Source: Flavobacteriales bacterium (GTDB lineage Bacteria > Bacteroidota > Bacteroidia > Flavobacteriales > Flavobacteriaceae). From it: 7,734 nucleotides of DNA. The DNA is taken from contig JALSTJ010000389.1 in NCBI GenBank assembly GCA_026983815.1, positions 1 through 7,734 of the forward strand, written 5' to 3'. The number at the start of each line of letters is the position of its first letter. The stretch's first letter is position 1. Below are positions 1 to 6,015 of the stretch, in pieces. Under the pieces are notes generated by a model. It searched no databases, was not told where the DNA came from, and saw only the letters and a list, made by a program, of their open reading frames with translations. Both the position numbers and the translations under genes were made by a program.

Positions 1-298
1 GTAAAGATTTAATTCCGACTTCCATTGCTGACCACCTATCTACATTTAATTTATATGGATCTACTTTATAATTGATGTAGATTGTTAAAGCAAAAAATAA
101 GACAGATAAGAAATAGAAAATAAAATAATAAATTTTTTCTTTTTTTAAAGGAAAGCTATACAAAAATAAAAAAAATACAACAACAAAAGAATATAATATA
201 CCAAACAAATAAGGACTTAATATATTTAAACGTGATGTATATTTAATTATGAAAATTACATTAATAAAAATATATAGAAATATAAATAATTTTTTCAT
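1..298 (-). CDS. N-terminal part of a multi-spanning membrane protein, possibly glycosyltransferase-like (runs off left edge)
   Basis: Reading the minus strand from ATG at 298 gives 99 codons with no stop before base 1, so the gene is cut by the window edge. The protein starts MKKLFIFLYIFINVIFIIKY and shows three hydrophobic stretches (about residues 3-19, 29-47 and 54-74) separated by short polar loops. A polar segment with VDRWSAMEVGIKSL follows at residues 85-99. From memory, a VDRWS motif after a few N-terminal membrane helices resembles uncharacterised Bacteroidota integral membrane proteins of the glycosyltransferase-39/87 type. That is a family resemblance only, and no catalytic motif lies in the visible part. 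No Shine-Dalgarno sequence is seen. The start is supported by being the only ATG ahead of the first hydrophobic segment; the frame is open upstream back to the TAA at 353-355. The T-run of a terminator-like hairpin ends five bases before the ATG, and a -7-like element lies inside that hairpin. Confidence 0.75.
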   Translation of the reverse strand, partial: MKKLFIFLYIFINVIFIIKYTSRLNILSPYLFGILYSFVVVFFLFLYSFPLKKEKIYYFIFYFLSVLFFALTIYINYKVDPYKLNVDRWSAMEVGIKSL

Positions 299-302
299 AA
301 AC

Positions 303-340
303 AAAAAAATACCCCACAAATATAGTAAATTTATGGGGTA
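303..340 (-). terminator. Rho-independent terminator-like hairpin after the T9SS remnant
   Basis: Bases 310-321 pair with 329-340 in a 12-bp stem around a 7-nt loop. The core is four consecutive C:G pairs (312-315 with 335-338). The single imperfect pair (317/333) is a C/A mismatch on the plus strand but a G-U wobble in minus-strand RNA, so the structure suits minus-strand transcription. Seven Ts follow on that strand (303-309). It begins 12 bases after the stop codon of the T9SS remnant, as a terminator of that former gene would. Confidence 0.65.
317..324 (-). promoter_or_regulatory. Possible Bacteroidota -7 element (TATATTTG) for the membrane-protein gene
   Basis: Minus-strand TATATTTG fits the Bacteroidota -7 consensus TAnnTTTG exactly and lies about 18 bases ahead of the ATG at 298, which would give a leader of roughly 10-12 nt. 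No TTG is seen at the expected -33 distance. The element overlaps the loop and inner stem of the terminator hairpin at 310-340, and in AT-rich DNA such a match can occur by chance. Confidence 0.35.
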
Positions 341-352
341 ATTAATTCTTAA

Positions 353-568
353 TTAATTGACAATTAGTTTAACATTTTTATAAATCTTATCTTTTGACGA
401 GACTTTTAATATATAAAGTCCTGCTTTTAAACTACTGATATCAATCGGACGATTTGTTTTCTGGATTTTCTTTTTAAGTTTTAAATTACCAAACATATCA
501 TAAATTGATAAATAGCCGGTTTTAAAATCTTTATCATCGACATTAATCGGGCTACATTCAAGTAATAA
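353..568 (-). pseudogene. Orphan T9SS type A C-terminal sorting domain (remnant of a secreted protein gene)
   Basis: After an in-frame TAA at 569-571, the minus strand reads 71 codons to a TAA at 353-355. They contain GYLSIYDMFGNLKLKKKI, then NRPIDISSLKAGLYILKV, and end KIYKNVKLIVN. The order (L-x-IYD-x-xG, then IDISSL-x-x-G-x-Y-ILKV, then a short basic and hydrophobic end) is the pattern of T9SS type A sorting domains, which direct exported proteins of Bacteroidota through the outer membrane. There is no ATG before the middle of the domain, and the divergent peptidase gene starts only 65 bases further upstream, so the body of the protein is missing. I read it as a decayed gene whose front was deleted or replaced, with its terminator kept. 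The rest of 299-633 holds only that terminator, a possible -7 element and AT-rich leader sequence. Confidence 0.75.
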
Positions 569-633
569 TTAGCAAAAAAATAATATAATAATTTTTTGTA
601 ATTTTATCTTTTAAAAATTTTAAATCGGTTCTG

Positions 634-3243
634 ATGAAAAAAAAAATAAAAGTATTGTTAATTTCTTTATTATTTATAAACACTTTTATAATAACGTCCC
701 AAATTACAAAACCCGAAGATTTTTTTAAATTCAAACCCGGAACAGATAGAATGATGTTTGATTATGAACAATTTATCAATTATGCAAAAATTGTTGATAA
801 AGAATCGGAACGGGTAAAGTTGATAAAAATAGGCAAAACAATGCTCAACAGACCTATGTATGCCATTTTACTTTCAGCGGAAAATAATTTAAAAAATCTA
901 ACTCGCCTTAAAGAAATAAACAAAGAATTGGCTATTAACGGTCAATTAACTGATGAACAAGTTGAAAAATATGTCAAAGAAGGAAAAGTTTTTATTTTGG
1001 CCACACTTTCGATGCACTCCGACGAAGTAGCTCCAATGCAAGCCGCTCCTTTGGTTATCTATAAAATTGCCACGACCAAAGACCCTGTTTTATTAAAAAA
1101 TATTGAAAATGTTGTTTATATAATTGTACCTCATAATCCTGATGGTATGGATATGATTGTGCATAATTACAATAAATACAAAGGCACAAAATATGAAGGC
1201 ACTTGGTATCCGGGGGTATATAACAAATATGTCGGACACGATAACAATCGTGATTTTATTACACTTTCACAATCGGAAACCAAAGCCGTAAATCGTTTTT
1301 TTAACGACGAATGGTTTCCTCAAATTTTAATCGAAAAACATCAAATGTGGCATAGGCGTGTAAGATGTTTTGTTCCACCCAAACACGACCCTATCGCCCA
1401 AAATGTAGATGCGGAACTCTGGACTTGGGACGGACTTTTCGGTATAGGTATGCAAAAAGATATGACCGCACAAGGACTTAAAGGAGTTGCACATTCCTAC
1501 GAATTTGATGACTATTGGCCGGGGTCAACCGAAACATCTCATTGGAAAAATATTATTTCTCTACTAACCGAAATGGCTAGCGCCCGAATAGCCACCCCTA
1601 TTTTTATTGAAGATAATGAATTATATGTCAGTGGAAAAGGTTTATCCGAATACAAAAAATCATCTAATTTTCCCGATCCTTGGCCCGGCGGTTGGTGGCG
1701 TTTATCAGATATTATAAAATATGAATTGGCTTCAACTTTTTCGGTTATCAATACAGCTTCGTTGCATAAAGACGAAATTTTGCGTCTAAAAAATCATTTG
1801 TGTAAAAAGGAAATAAATAAAGGAAAAACACAAGCTCCCTATTATTACATCATACCATTAAAGCAACACGACCTATCGGAAATGGTGCGAATGGTAAATT
1901 TATTGAAAGAACACGGGATCAAAATATACAAATTAAAACAAGATGTCAATTTGGATAATAGACTCTACAAAAAAGGAGATATCGTCGTTCCGCTATCCCA
2001 ACCTTTTAGAGCATTTATAAAAGAGATATTGGAAGCACAAGAATTTCCTGTTAGACATTACAGTAAAAACGGAAAACTTATTCTCCCCTACGATATTACC
2101 ACTTGGTCTTTACCTTTACACAGAGGTGTTTTGACCGATGAAATTGAAAAATCATATCCTGAATTGGAAAATAATATTGAGCTTGTCGAAGGCAAATTTT
2201 CAATAAAAAACAATCAAATTCCCAAAATATATACTTACGCCGTATTTCCGGTAGAATATAATGATAGTTATAAAGCAATGTTTAAAGCCGAAAGTTTAGG
2301 TTTGAAGGTCTTGCGTTTAACAAAATCTTATGCTGATAATAATTTAAAAATTTCAAAAGGTAGTTTTATAATTCCCAAAACATCTAAAATAAAAGAAATT
2401 TTGACAGATATCAATATTGATCCTGTTTTTGTGAATAAAAAAATAAATTTATCAGCAAAAGAAGTAAAATTGCCTAGAATTGCTTTGGTTGAAACATATT
2501 TACAAGATTCCGATGCAGGTTGGACACGTTTTATCTTTGATAATTACCATATAAAATACAATGTAATTCACCCTGGAGAATTTAAAAACATCGATTTTAA
2601 TAAAAATTTTGATGTCGTGATTTTTCCGGACAATGATAAAGATATTCTTAAAGAAGGAAAGTCAAAAACAAGTAGCGGATCATATTCCACGCCGTTTTTC
2701 CCGAGAGAATTTACCAAAGGTATTGGCAAAAAAGGGATGGACAATTTGATGAAATTTCTAAATTCCGGAGGAGTAATATTGGCTTGGGGACGTTCCACCG
2801 GTTTGTTTGAAGGTAATTTGTCCGTACCTGTAAATTCAAAAGAAAACGAGGATTTTGTTTTGCCATTTAAGGATATTTCAAGTAGTCTGAAAAAACAAGG
2901 TTTATATTGTCCCGGTTCACTGGTCAAGATAAAATTGAAAAAAGATTTTGATATTAATTTGGGATTACCTGAAAGCATTGGGGTTTTTTATCGCGGACGT
3001 CCCGTATTTATCACAGATTTGCCCGCTTATGATATGGATAGAAGAGTAATAGCAAAATTTTCCGATAAAAATATTTTAATGAGTGGCTATGCAGAAAAAA
3101 TAAATCTTATTGCTAATAAAACCGCTATTGTATGGTTAAAGAAAAATAAAGGTCAAATGATATTGTTTAGTTTTAATCCGCAATTTAGAGCATCTACACA
3201 AGTTGCTTATAAATTATTGTTTAATAGTTTATTGATTAAGTAA
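634..3243 (+). CDS. Exported M14-type zinc carboxypeptidase-like metallopeptidase with C-terminal amidotransferase-like domain
   Basis: This 869-residue protein has an N-terminal signal peptide (KKK, hydrophobic core about 7-20, no lipobox cysteine), so it should be a soluble periplasmic enzyme. The M14 peptidase domain covers about residues 28-325. H128 and E131 in HSDE give the HxxE zinc pair. NPDG lies at 168-171, and GHDNNRDF at 201-208 supplies the N/R substrate-binding pair. H236 in EKHQM is the likely third zinc ligand, and E313 in LLTEMASARIATP is the probable catalytic glutamate. A middle linker region follows. Residues 614-720 (IALVETYLQDSDAGW, DVVIFPDND, LNSGGVILAWG) look like a class I amidotransferase/ThuA-like fold; no cysteine lies at the expected nucleophile turn, so that domain is probably non-catalytic. 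The end, QMILFSFNPQFRAST, matches the usual finish of this family from memory, so the gene looks full length. Peptide specificity is unknown. There is no T9SS domain. It is monocistronic by context, and only a weak -7 match (605-612) precedes the ATG. Confidence 0.88.
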   Translation: MKKKIKVLLISLLFINTFIITSQITKPEDFFKFKPGTDRMMFDYEQFINYAKIVDKESERVKLIKIGKTMLNRPMYAILLSAENNLKNLTRLKEINKELAINGQLTDEQVEKYVKEGKVFILATLSMHSDEVAPMQAAPLVIYKIATTKDPVLLKNIENVVYIIVPHNPDGMDMIVHNYNKYKGTKYEGTWYPGVYNKYVGHDNNRDFITLSQSETKAVNRFFNDEWFPQILIEKHQMWHRRVRCFVPPKHDPIAQNVDAELWTWDGLFGIGMQKDMTAQGLKGVAHSYEFDDYWPGSTETSHWKNIISLLTEMASARIATPIFIEDNELYVSGKGLSEYKKSSNFPDPWPGGWWRLSDIIKYELASTFSVINTASLHKDEILRLKNHLCKKEINKGKTQAPYYYIIPLKQHDLSEMVRMVNLLKEHGIKIYKLKQDVNLDNRLYKKGDIVVPLSQPFRAFIKEILEAQEFPVRHYSKNGKLILPYDITTWSLPLHRGVLTDEIEKSYPELENNIELVEGKFSIKNNQIPKIYTYAVFPVEYNDSYKAMFKAESLGLKVLRLTKSYADNNLKISKGSFIIPKTSKIKEILTDINIDPVFVNKKINLSAKEVKLPRIALVETYLQDSDAGWTRFIFDNYHIKYNVIHPGEFKNIDFNKNFDVVIFPDNDKDILKEGKSKTSSGSYSTPFFPREFTKGIGKKGMDNLMKFLNSGGVILAWGRSTGLFEGNLSVPVNSKENEDFVLPFKDISSSLKKQGLYCPGSLVKIKLKKDFDINLGLPESIGVFYRGRPVFITDLPAYDMDRRVIAKFSDKNILMSGYAEKINLIANKTAIVWLKKNKGQMILFSFNPQFRASTQVAYKLLFNSLLIK

Positions 3244-3270
3244 TATCTCTATAATGCTATATTTTGTTTA

Positions 3271-3297
3271 ATAATTTGAGAATAAGTTCTCAATTAT
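3271..3297. terminator. Hairpin between convergent peptidase and acetyltransferase genes
   Basis: TTGAGAA (3276-3282) pairs perfectly with TTCTCAA (3287-3293) around the loop TAAG. Past one bulged T (3275), ATAA (3271-3274) pairs with TTAT (3294-3297), giving 11 base pairs. It lies in the 59-bp gap between two converging stop codons, the usual place for a shared bidirectional terminator. Neither side has a good T-run and the stem has few G:C pairs, so its strength is uncertain. Confidence 0.5.
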
Positions 3298-3302
3298 CGT
3301 CT

Positions 3303-3773
3303 TTATGATATTGGTCCTTTACTTTTTCTCATCAAAATTTCATCGTATCCCTCTACAACATAATCTTTGATTATACCGATTTCGTTATATCCTCGTTTGA
3401 TATAGAACCTTTTAGCTCCTTCATTAAAAGATGATACGCACAGGAATACATTCGGATGTATGGAAAAAATTCGTTTTTCGATATAATCCATAAGCAAACT
3501 GCCTATTTTGTTTTTCCTAAATTTTTCTTTCACGGCAATACTTTTTAAATAACCCGTACAAACACCTTTTAATTGTATGATTGCAACCCCGGCTATTTCA
3601 TCTCCGACATAAGCAATATAAGATTCGTAAAATCTATCGCGTAAAGTGTTTTCCAACTGTTCCGCAGTTATTTTTAAAATATTCCAAGGTTCCGTATTGG
3701 AAATAAAAGAAGCACATTCGGTTATTTCTTGTTCCGTATCTAATGGCTTTATGAATATTTTAGTTTTTTTCAT
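3303..3773 (-). CDS. GNAT-family N-acetyltransferase
   Basis: A 156-residue single-domain protein of normal GNAT length, with no signal peptide, so cytoplasmic. Such enzymes move an acetyl group from acetyl-CoA to an amine; the acceptor cannot be told from this sequence. Strand beta-4 and the acetyl-CoA loop are at GYLKSIAVKEKFRKNKIGSLLMDYIEKR (about 74-101): the loop R86-K-N-K-I-G91 matches R/Q-x-x-G-x-G/A except that its first glycine is lysine. The C-terminal motif GAKRFYIKRGYNEIGIIKDY (119-138) is the typical CoA-side segment with the conserved tyrosine, and the protein ends with EILMRK, as many do. It resembles RimI-like or general small GNAT proteins but lacks features that settle a subfamily. 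It diverges from the symporter (71 bp between start codons) and converges on the peptidase. A TAACTTTA sequence upstream is only a weak -7 match. Confidence 0.85.
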   Translation of the reverse strand: MKKTKIFIKPLDTEQEITECASFISNTEPWNILKITAEQLENTLRDRFYESYIAYVGDEIAGVAIIQLKGVCTGYLKSIAVKEKFRKNKIGSLLMDYIEKRIFSIHPNVFLCVSSFNEGAKRFYIKRGYNEIGIIKDYVVEGYDEILMRKSKGPIS

Positions 3774-3815
3774 TGTATAATGATTTTTTTAAAAATTAAA
3801 GTTAATTAAATTTTT

Positions 3816-3823
3816 TATTTTTG
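3816..3823 (+). promoter_or_regulatory. Bacteroidota -7 promoter element (TATTTTTG) for the symporter gene
   Basis: TATTTTTG matches TAnnTTTG exactly and sits 21 bases before the symporter ATG, which would put transcription start near 3830 and give a leader of about 15 nt. A convincing -33 TTG is not visible. Its position in the 71-bp divergent gap makes it the best promoter candidate there. Confidence 0.45.
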
Positions 3824-3844
3824 TTGGAATTATAAATCACTTTT

Positions 3845-5311
3845 ATGAATCCGCTTATTGTTTTACTTGTTTTTTTAGTATATTTCGGTATATTGATGTT
3901 TATATCTCATTTCACTTCCAAAAATGCCGATGTTGAAACCTACTTTACTGGAAATAGAAAATCTCCTTGGTATGTTGTGGCTTTTGGAATGATAGGTGCT
4001 TCGCTATCGGGAATTACTTTTATTTCTGTCCCCGGAGAAGTTGGAAATACAAATTTTTATTATTTTCAATTGGTTTTGGGATATTTAGTAGGTTATTTAT
4101 TGATTGCTTTGGTTTTGTTGCCTTTGTATTACCGTTTAAAACTCGTATCAATTTATTCTTATTTGGGTTCTCGTTTGGGAAAAATTTCTCATAAAACAGG
4201 AGCTTCAATATTCTTATTATCACAATCCATTGGAGCATCTTTGCGTTTATTTGTAGTAGCGACCGTGCTTCATTTCACTTTTTTCAGTCATTATAATATA
4301 CCTTTTATCATTACGGTTATTGTAACTATTTTGATGATTTGGGCATATACTTATAAAGCAGGAATTAAAACAATTGTTTGGACGGATATTTTCCAAACTT
4401 CTATGATGTTATTATCCGTGATTGTTATCATTATTCTTATAGCTAAAAATTTACATCTGTCAATTGGAGGCGTGATAAATACGATACAGCATAGTAAATA
4501 TTCAAATATTTTTAATTGGGATTGGAATTACGAAAAGAATTTTTACAAGCAATTTATAACAGGAATTGTAGTAGCCATTGCGATGAACGGTCTTGATCAA
4601 AACGAAATGCAAAAAAGTTTGACTTGTCCTACGCTTAAAGAAGCACAAAAAAATATATATTTATATAGTATAATTTTGGTAATTACTAACCTAATTTTTC
4701 TTTCATTAGGAGTATTGTTATATGTTTTTATTCAGCAAAAAGGTATTGATATTCCTATTGACCAAGCAGGACATTTTTTGGAAACCGATACAATTTTTCC
4801 AAGATTGGCACTAAATAATTTGGGAATAATAGCGGGTGTTGTATTTTTACTGGGAATTGCAGCAGCCGCATTTTCATCGGCAGATTCAGCACTGACAGCG
4901 CTTACTACTTCATTTTATACTGATTTTTTAAATACCGAAAACAAATCCGATGGAGAAAAGAAAAAAATCCGTATAAAAGTAAATATTGCTTTTTCCGTAT
5001 TACTTATAGTTATAATATTGATATTCAAAGCGATAAATAACGACAGCGTTATCAATATGGTATTTCAAATAGCAGGATATACCTACGGACCTTTATTGGG
5101 TTTATATGCTTTTGGTTTATTAACAAAATATGATATTAAAGACAAATTTGTTCCTTTTATAGTTATCTTATCTCCTATTTTATCTTGGATTTTAAATGTT
5201 TTAATAATCAAATGGACAGGGTTTCATATCGGTTATGTTCTGCTGTTAATAAATGCTATGATTACTTTTTTCGGACTTTGGCTTATACGAAAAAAATCCG
5301 GACTTCAATAA
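3845..5311 (+). CDS. Sodium:solute symporter (SSS family, TC 2.A.21)
   Basis: A 488-residue integral inner-membrane protein with about 13 hydrophobic segments, the usual size and topology for this LeuT-fold family of Na+-coupled uptake systems. Diagnostic stretches are ETYFTGNRKSPWYVVAFGMIGASLSGITFISVPG (31-64), which holds the first broken helix, YKAGIKTIVWTDIFQTSMM (170-188), and GIAAAAFSSADSALTALTTSFYTDF (337-361). The SSADS part of the last stretch corresponds to the helix that supplies serine ligands to the Na2 site in vSGLT-type transporters. AGYTYGPLLGLYAFGLLT (410-427) is a further conserved helix. The substrate (sugar, amino acid, carboxylate or other) cannot be assigned, and no catabolic genes lie beside it. 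ATG at 3845 is chosen because the first membrane segment starts at residue 3 and no upstream in-frame start is needed. It appears to be transcribed alone from the TATTTTTG element. Confidence 0.9.
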   Translation: MNPLIVLLVFLVYFGILMFISHFTSKNADVETYFTGNRKSPWYVVAFGMIGASLSGITFISVPGEVGNTNFYYFQLVLGYLVGYLLIALVLLPLYYRLKLVSIYSYLGSRLGKISHKTGASIFLLSQSIGASLRLFVVATVLHFTFFSHYNIPFIITVIVTILMIWAYTYKAGIKTIVWTDIFQTSMMLLSVIVIIILIAKNLHLSIGGVINTIQHSKYSNIFNWDWNYEKNFYKQFITGIVVAIAMNGLDQNEMQKSLTCPTLKEAQKNIYLYSIILVITNLIFLSLGVLLYVFIQQKGIDIPIDQAGHFLETDTIFPRLALNNLGIIAGVVFLLGIAAAAFSSADSALTALTTSFYTDFLNTENKSDGEKKKIRIKVNIAFSVLLIVIILIFKAINNDSVINMVFQIAGYTYGPLLGLYAFGLLTKYDIKDKFVPFIVILSPILSWILNVLIIKWTGFHIGYVLLLINAMITFFGLWLIRKKSGLQ

Positions 5312-5314
5312 TTA

Positions 5315-5478
5315 TTTATAAAAACACCTTGTATAAACAGAATATTAAATCGATAAATTATTAAAGAAAATTTTTTTCTTTACAAATCTGTCCCAAATAT
5401 GGGAATGTGCATACTTCATATTCTCCCAATTTGAATGGTTTTATCAGAATATTCCCATATCCCTTGTGTTTTTATAAA
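5315..5478. repeat. 164-bp nested inverted repeat just after the symporter
   Basis: TTTATAAAAACAC (5315-5327) recurs as its exact reverse complement at 5466-5478. Inside it, ATATGGGAAT (5397-5406) recurs as its exact reverse complement at 5451-5460. A third local hairpin, AAAGAAAA/TTTTCTTT (5363-5370 with 5374-5381), lies between. The outer arm starts four bases past the symporter stop, so the whole could be a 3' UTR fold, or a short non-autonomous transposable element with 13-bp terminal repeats. No clear target-site duplication is visible. Confidence 0.5.
5363..5381 (+). terminator. Weak hairpin that may end the symporter transcript
   Basis: AAAGAAAA and TTTTCTTT form an 8-bp stem with a TTT loop 51 bases after the symporter stop. 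It has only one G:C pair and no separate T-run, so it is a weak candidate for an intrinsic terminator. Confidence 0.25.
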
Positions 5479-5558
5479 AAACCAATCCTGTCCTAAATAA
5501 ATTTAACTTTTACTTTTTCCATCGATGAACATTTCGACCTTGCTCAATGGTAACAAAA

Positions 5559-5576
5559 TCCCGATAGCTATCGGGG
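5559..5576. repeat. Palindromic repeat CCGATAGCTATCGG, copy 1
   Basis: TCCCGATAGCTATCGGGG contains a perfect 16-bp palindrome (5560-5575). The outermost pair is T/G. It is directly followed by a small hairpin AGGCT-gacaa-AGCCT (5579-5593). Confidence 0.85.
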
Positions 5577-5608
5577 CTAGGCTGACAAAGCCTTGTAATA
5601 AATTGTTT

Positions 5609-5650
5609 GTCATTCCGACAGAGCGAGTGTGCGAGCGACGAGGAATCTCA
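5609..5650. repeat. Dispersed intergenic repeat unit beginning GTCATTCCGACAGAGCGAG
   Basis: This 42-base block starts GTCATTCCGACAGAGCGAG and ends CGACGAGGAATCTCA. From memory, units of the form GTCATTCCGA...GAGGAATCTC are very common between genes in Bacteroidota genomes. Its second half is matched in inverted orientation by GAGATTC at 5696-5702 and TCGTCGC at 5733-5739. Its copy number in this genome cannot be seen from one window. Confidence 0.55.
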
Positions 5651-5662
5651 TTTATCATTAAC

Positions 5663-5680
5663 TTCCGATAGCTATCGGAA
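5663..5680. repeat. Palindromic repeat CCGATAGCTATCGG, copy 2
   Basis: TTCCGATAGCTATCGGAA is a perfect 18-bp palindrome and forms the centre of the long inverted repeat. Compared with copies 1 and 4, the second base pair is T:A instead of C:G. Confidence 0.85.
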
Positions 5681-5705
5681 TAAGCATTAATAAAAGAGAT
5701 TCTTC

Positions 5706-5723
5706 TTCCGATAGTTATCGGAA
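5706..5723. repeat. Palindromic repeat CCGATAGYTATCGG, copy 3
   Basis: TTCCGATAGTTATCGGAA is palindromic apart from the central G/T pair. It begins exactly 43 bases after copy 2 and lies within the right arm of the long inverted repeat, with no counterpart in the left arm. Confidence 0.8.
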
Positions 5724-5748
5724 CCGCTCCTATCGTCGCTTCGTTCTG

Positions 5749-5766
5749 TCCCGATAGCTATCGGGA
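5749..5766. repeat. Palindromic repeat CCGATAGCTATCGG, copy 4
   Basis: TCCCGATAGCTATCGGGA is a perfect 18-bp palindrome, beginning exactly 43 bases after copy 3. It is enclosed by the inverted pair TTCTGTC (5744-5750) and GACAGAA (5767-5773), which lengthens the possible hairpin. Confidence 0.85.
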
Positions 5767-5874
5767 GACAGAATCGCTCATACTCCACAAAAGCTTCAAA
5801 CAACAGACAGTTTTACGTTCCATTCACTCAAATTTTACGAAAAATCCTCGTATACAGATAAGGCTTTCGAAGCT

Positions 5875-5891
5875 CCCCTCTATGAGAGGGG
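5875..5891. repeat. GC-rich hairpin followed by TTGGGGGTGTG
   Basis: CCCCTCT (5875-5881) pairs perfectly with AGAGGGG (5885-5891) around the 3-nt loop ATG, then TTGGGGGTGTG follows (5892-5902). From memory, the form CTCCCCT...AGGGGTTGGGGGTG is another intergenic repeat found widely in Bacteroidota. It is not followed by a T-run, so it is unlikely to be an ordinary terminator. Confidence 0.6.
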
Positions 5892-5989
5892 TTGGGGGTG
5901 TGTTAATACAATTTTTCTATCATTTTTTTACAACTCATTACAAATCAAAACATTACTTTTGTTTTAAAAAAAATATCTATGACGGAATT

Positions 5990-6015
5990 GAAAAAAACTT
6001 GAAAAAATATTTTTC
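5990..6015 (-). terminator. AT-only-stem terminator candidate downstream of yidC
   Basis: On the minus strand, 14 bases past the yidC stop, bases 6015-6001 form GAAAA/TTTTC-type pairing with a 3-nt loop. AAG and seven Ts follow (6000-5991). The T-run is good, but the stem has a single G:C pair, so it may be weak. Confidence 0.35.

Larger units (their letters stand above)
5617..5750. repeat. Composite long inverted repeat, about 134 bp, axis between 5671 and 5672
   Basis: The two arms match in order outward from the central palindrome TTCCGATAGCTATCGGAA (5663-5680). GAATCTC (5643-5649) pairs with GAGATTC (5696-5702), GCGACGA (5635-5641) with TCGTCGC (5733-5739), and GACAGA (5617-5622) with TCTGTC (5745-5750). 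The right arm is longer because it carries a second palindrome (5706-5723) plus flanking bases absent from the left arm. The arrangement suggests a REP-like or MITE-like element into which a palindrome was later inserted. Confidence 0.6.

Noticed and set aside
299..568. Readthrough fusion of the T9SS remnant with the downstream membrane protein
   Set aside because: The two are in the same frame, but a TAA at 353-355 and a terminator-like hairpin separate them, and a sorting domain must lie at a C-terminus; the shared frame is likely chance.
605..612. TATCTTTT as a -7 element for the peptidase gene
   Set aside because: It lacks the final G of TAnnTTTG and has no TTG at the right distance; in such AT-rich sequence the match is weak.
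2568..2978. Minus-strand open frame of 136 codons inside the peptidase gene
   Set aside because: It mirrors a well-conserved coding region, has no recognisable domain and no promoter of its own; the same holds for the frames at 1539-1751 and 2096-2278.
3967..4238. Open frames on both strands inside the symporter gene
   Set aside because: They overlap conserved membrane helices of the symporter and are out-of-frame shadows.
5663..5766. Regular 18-bp repeats with 25-bp intervals resembling a tiny CRISPR array
   Set aside because: The repeats are full palindromes, there are only three in register, the intervals match parts of a surrounding inverted repeat instead of unique spacers, and no cas gene is present.
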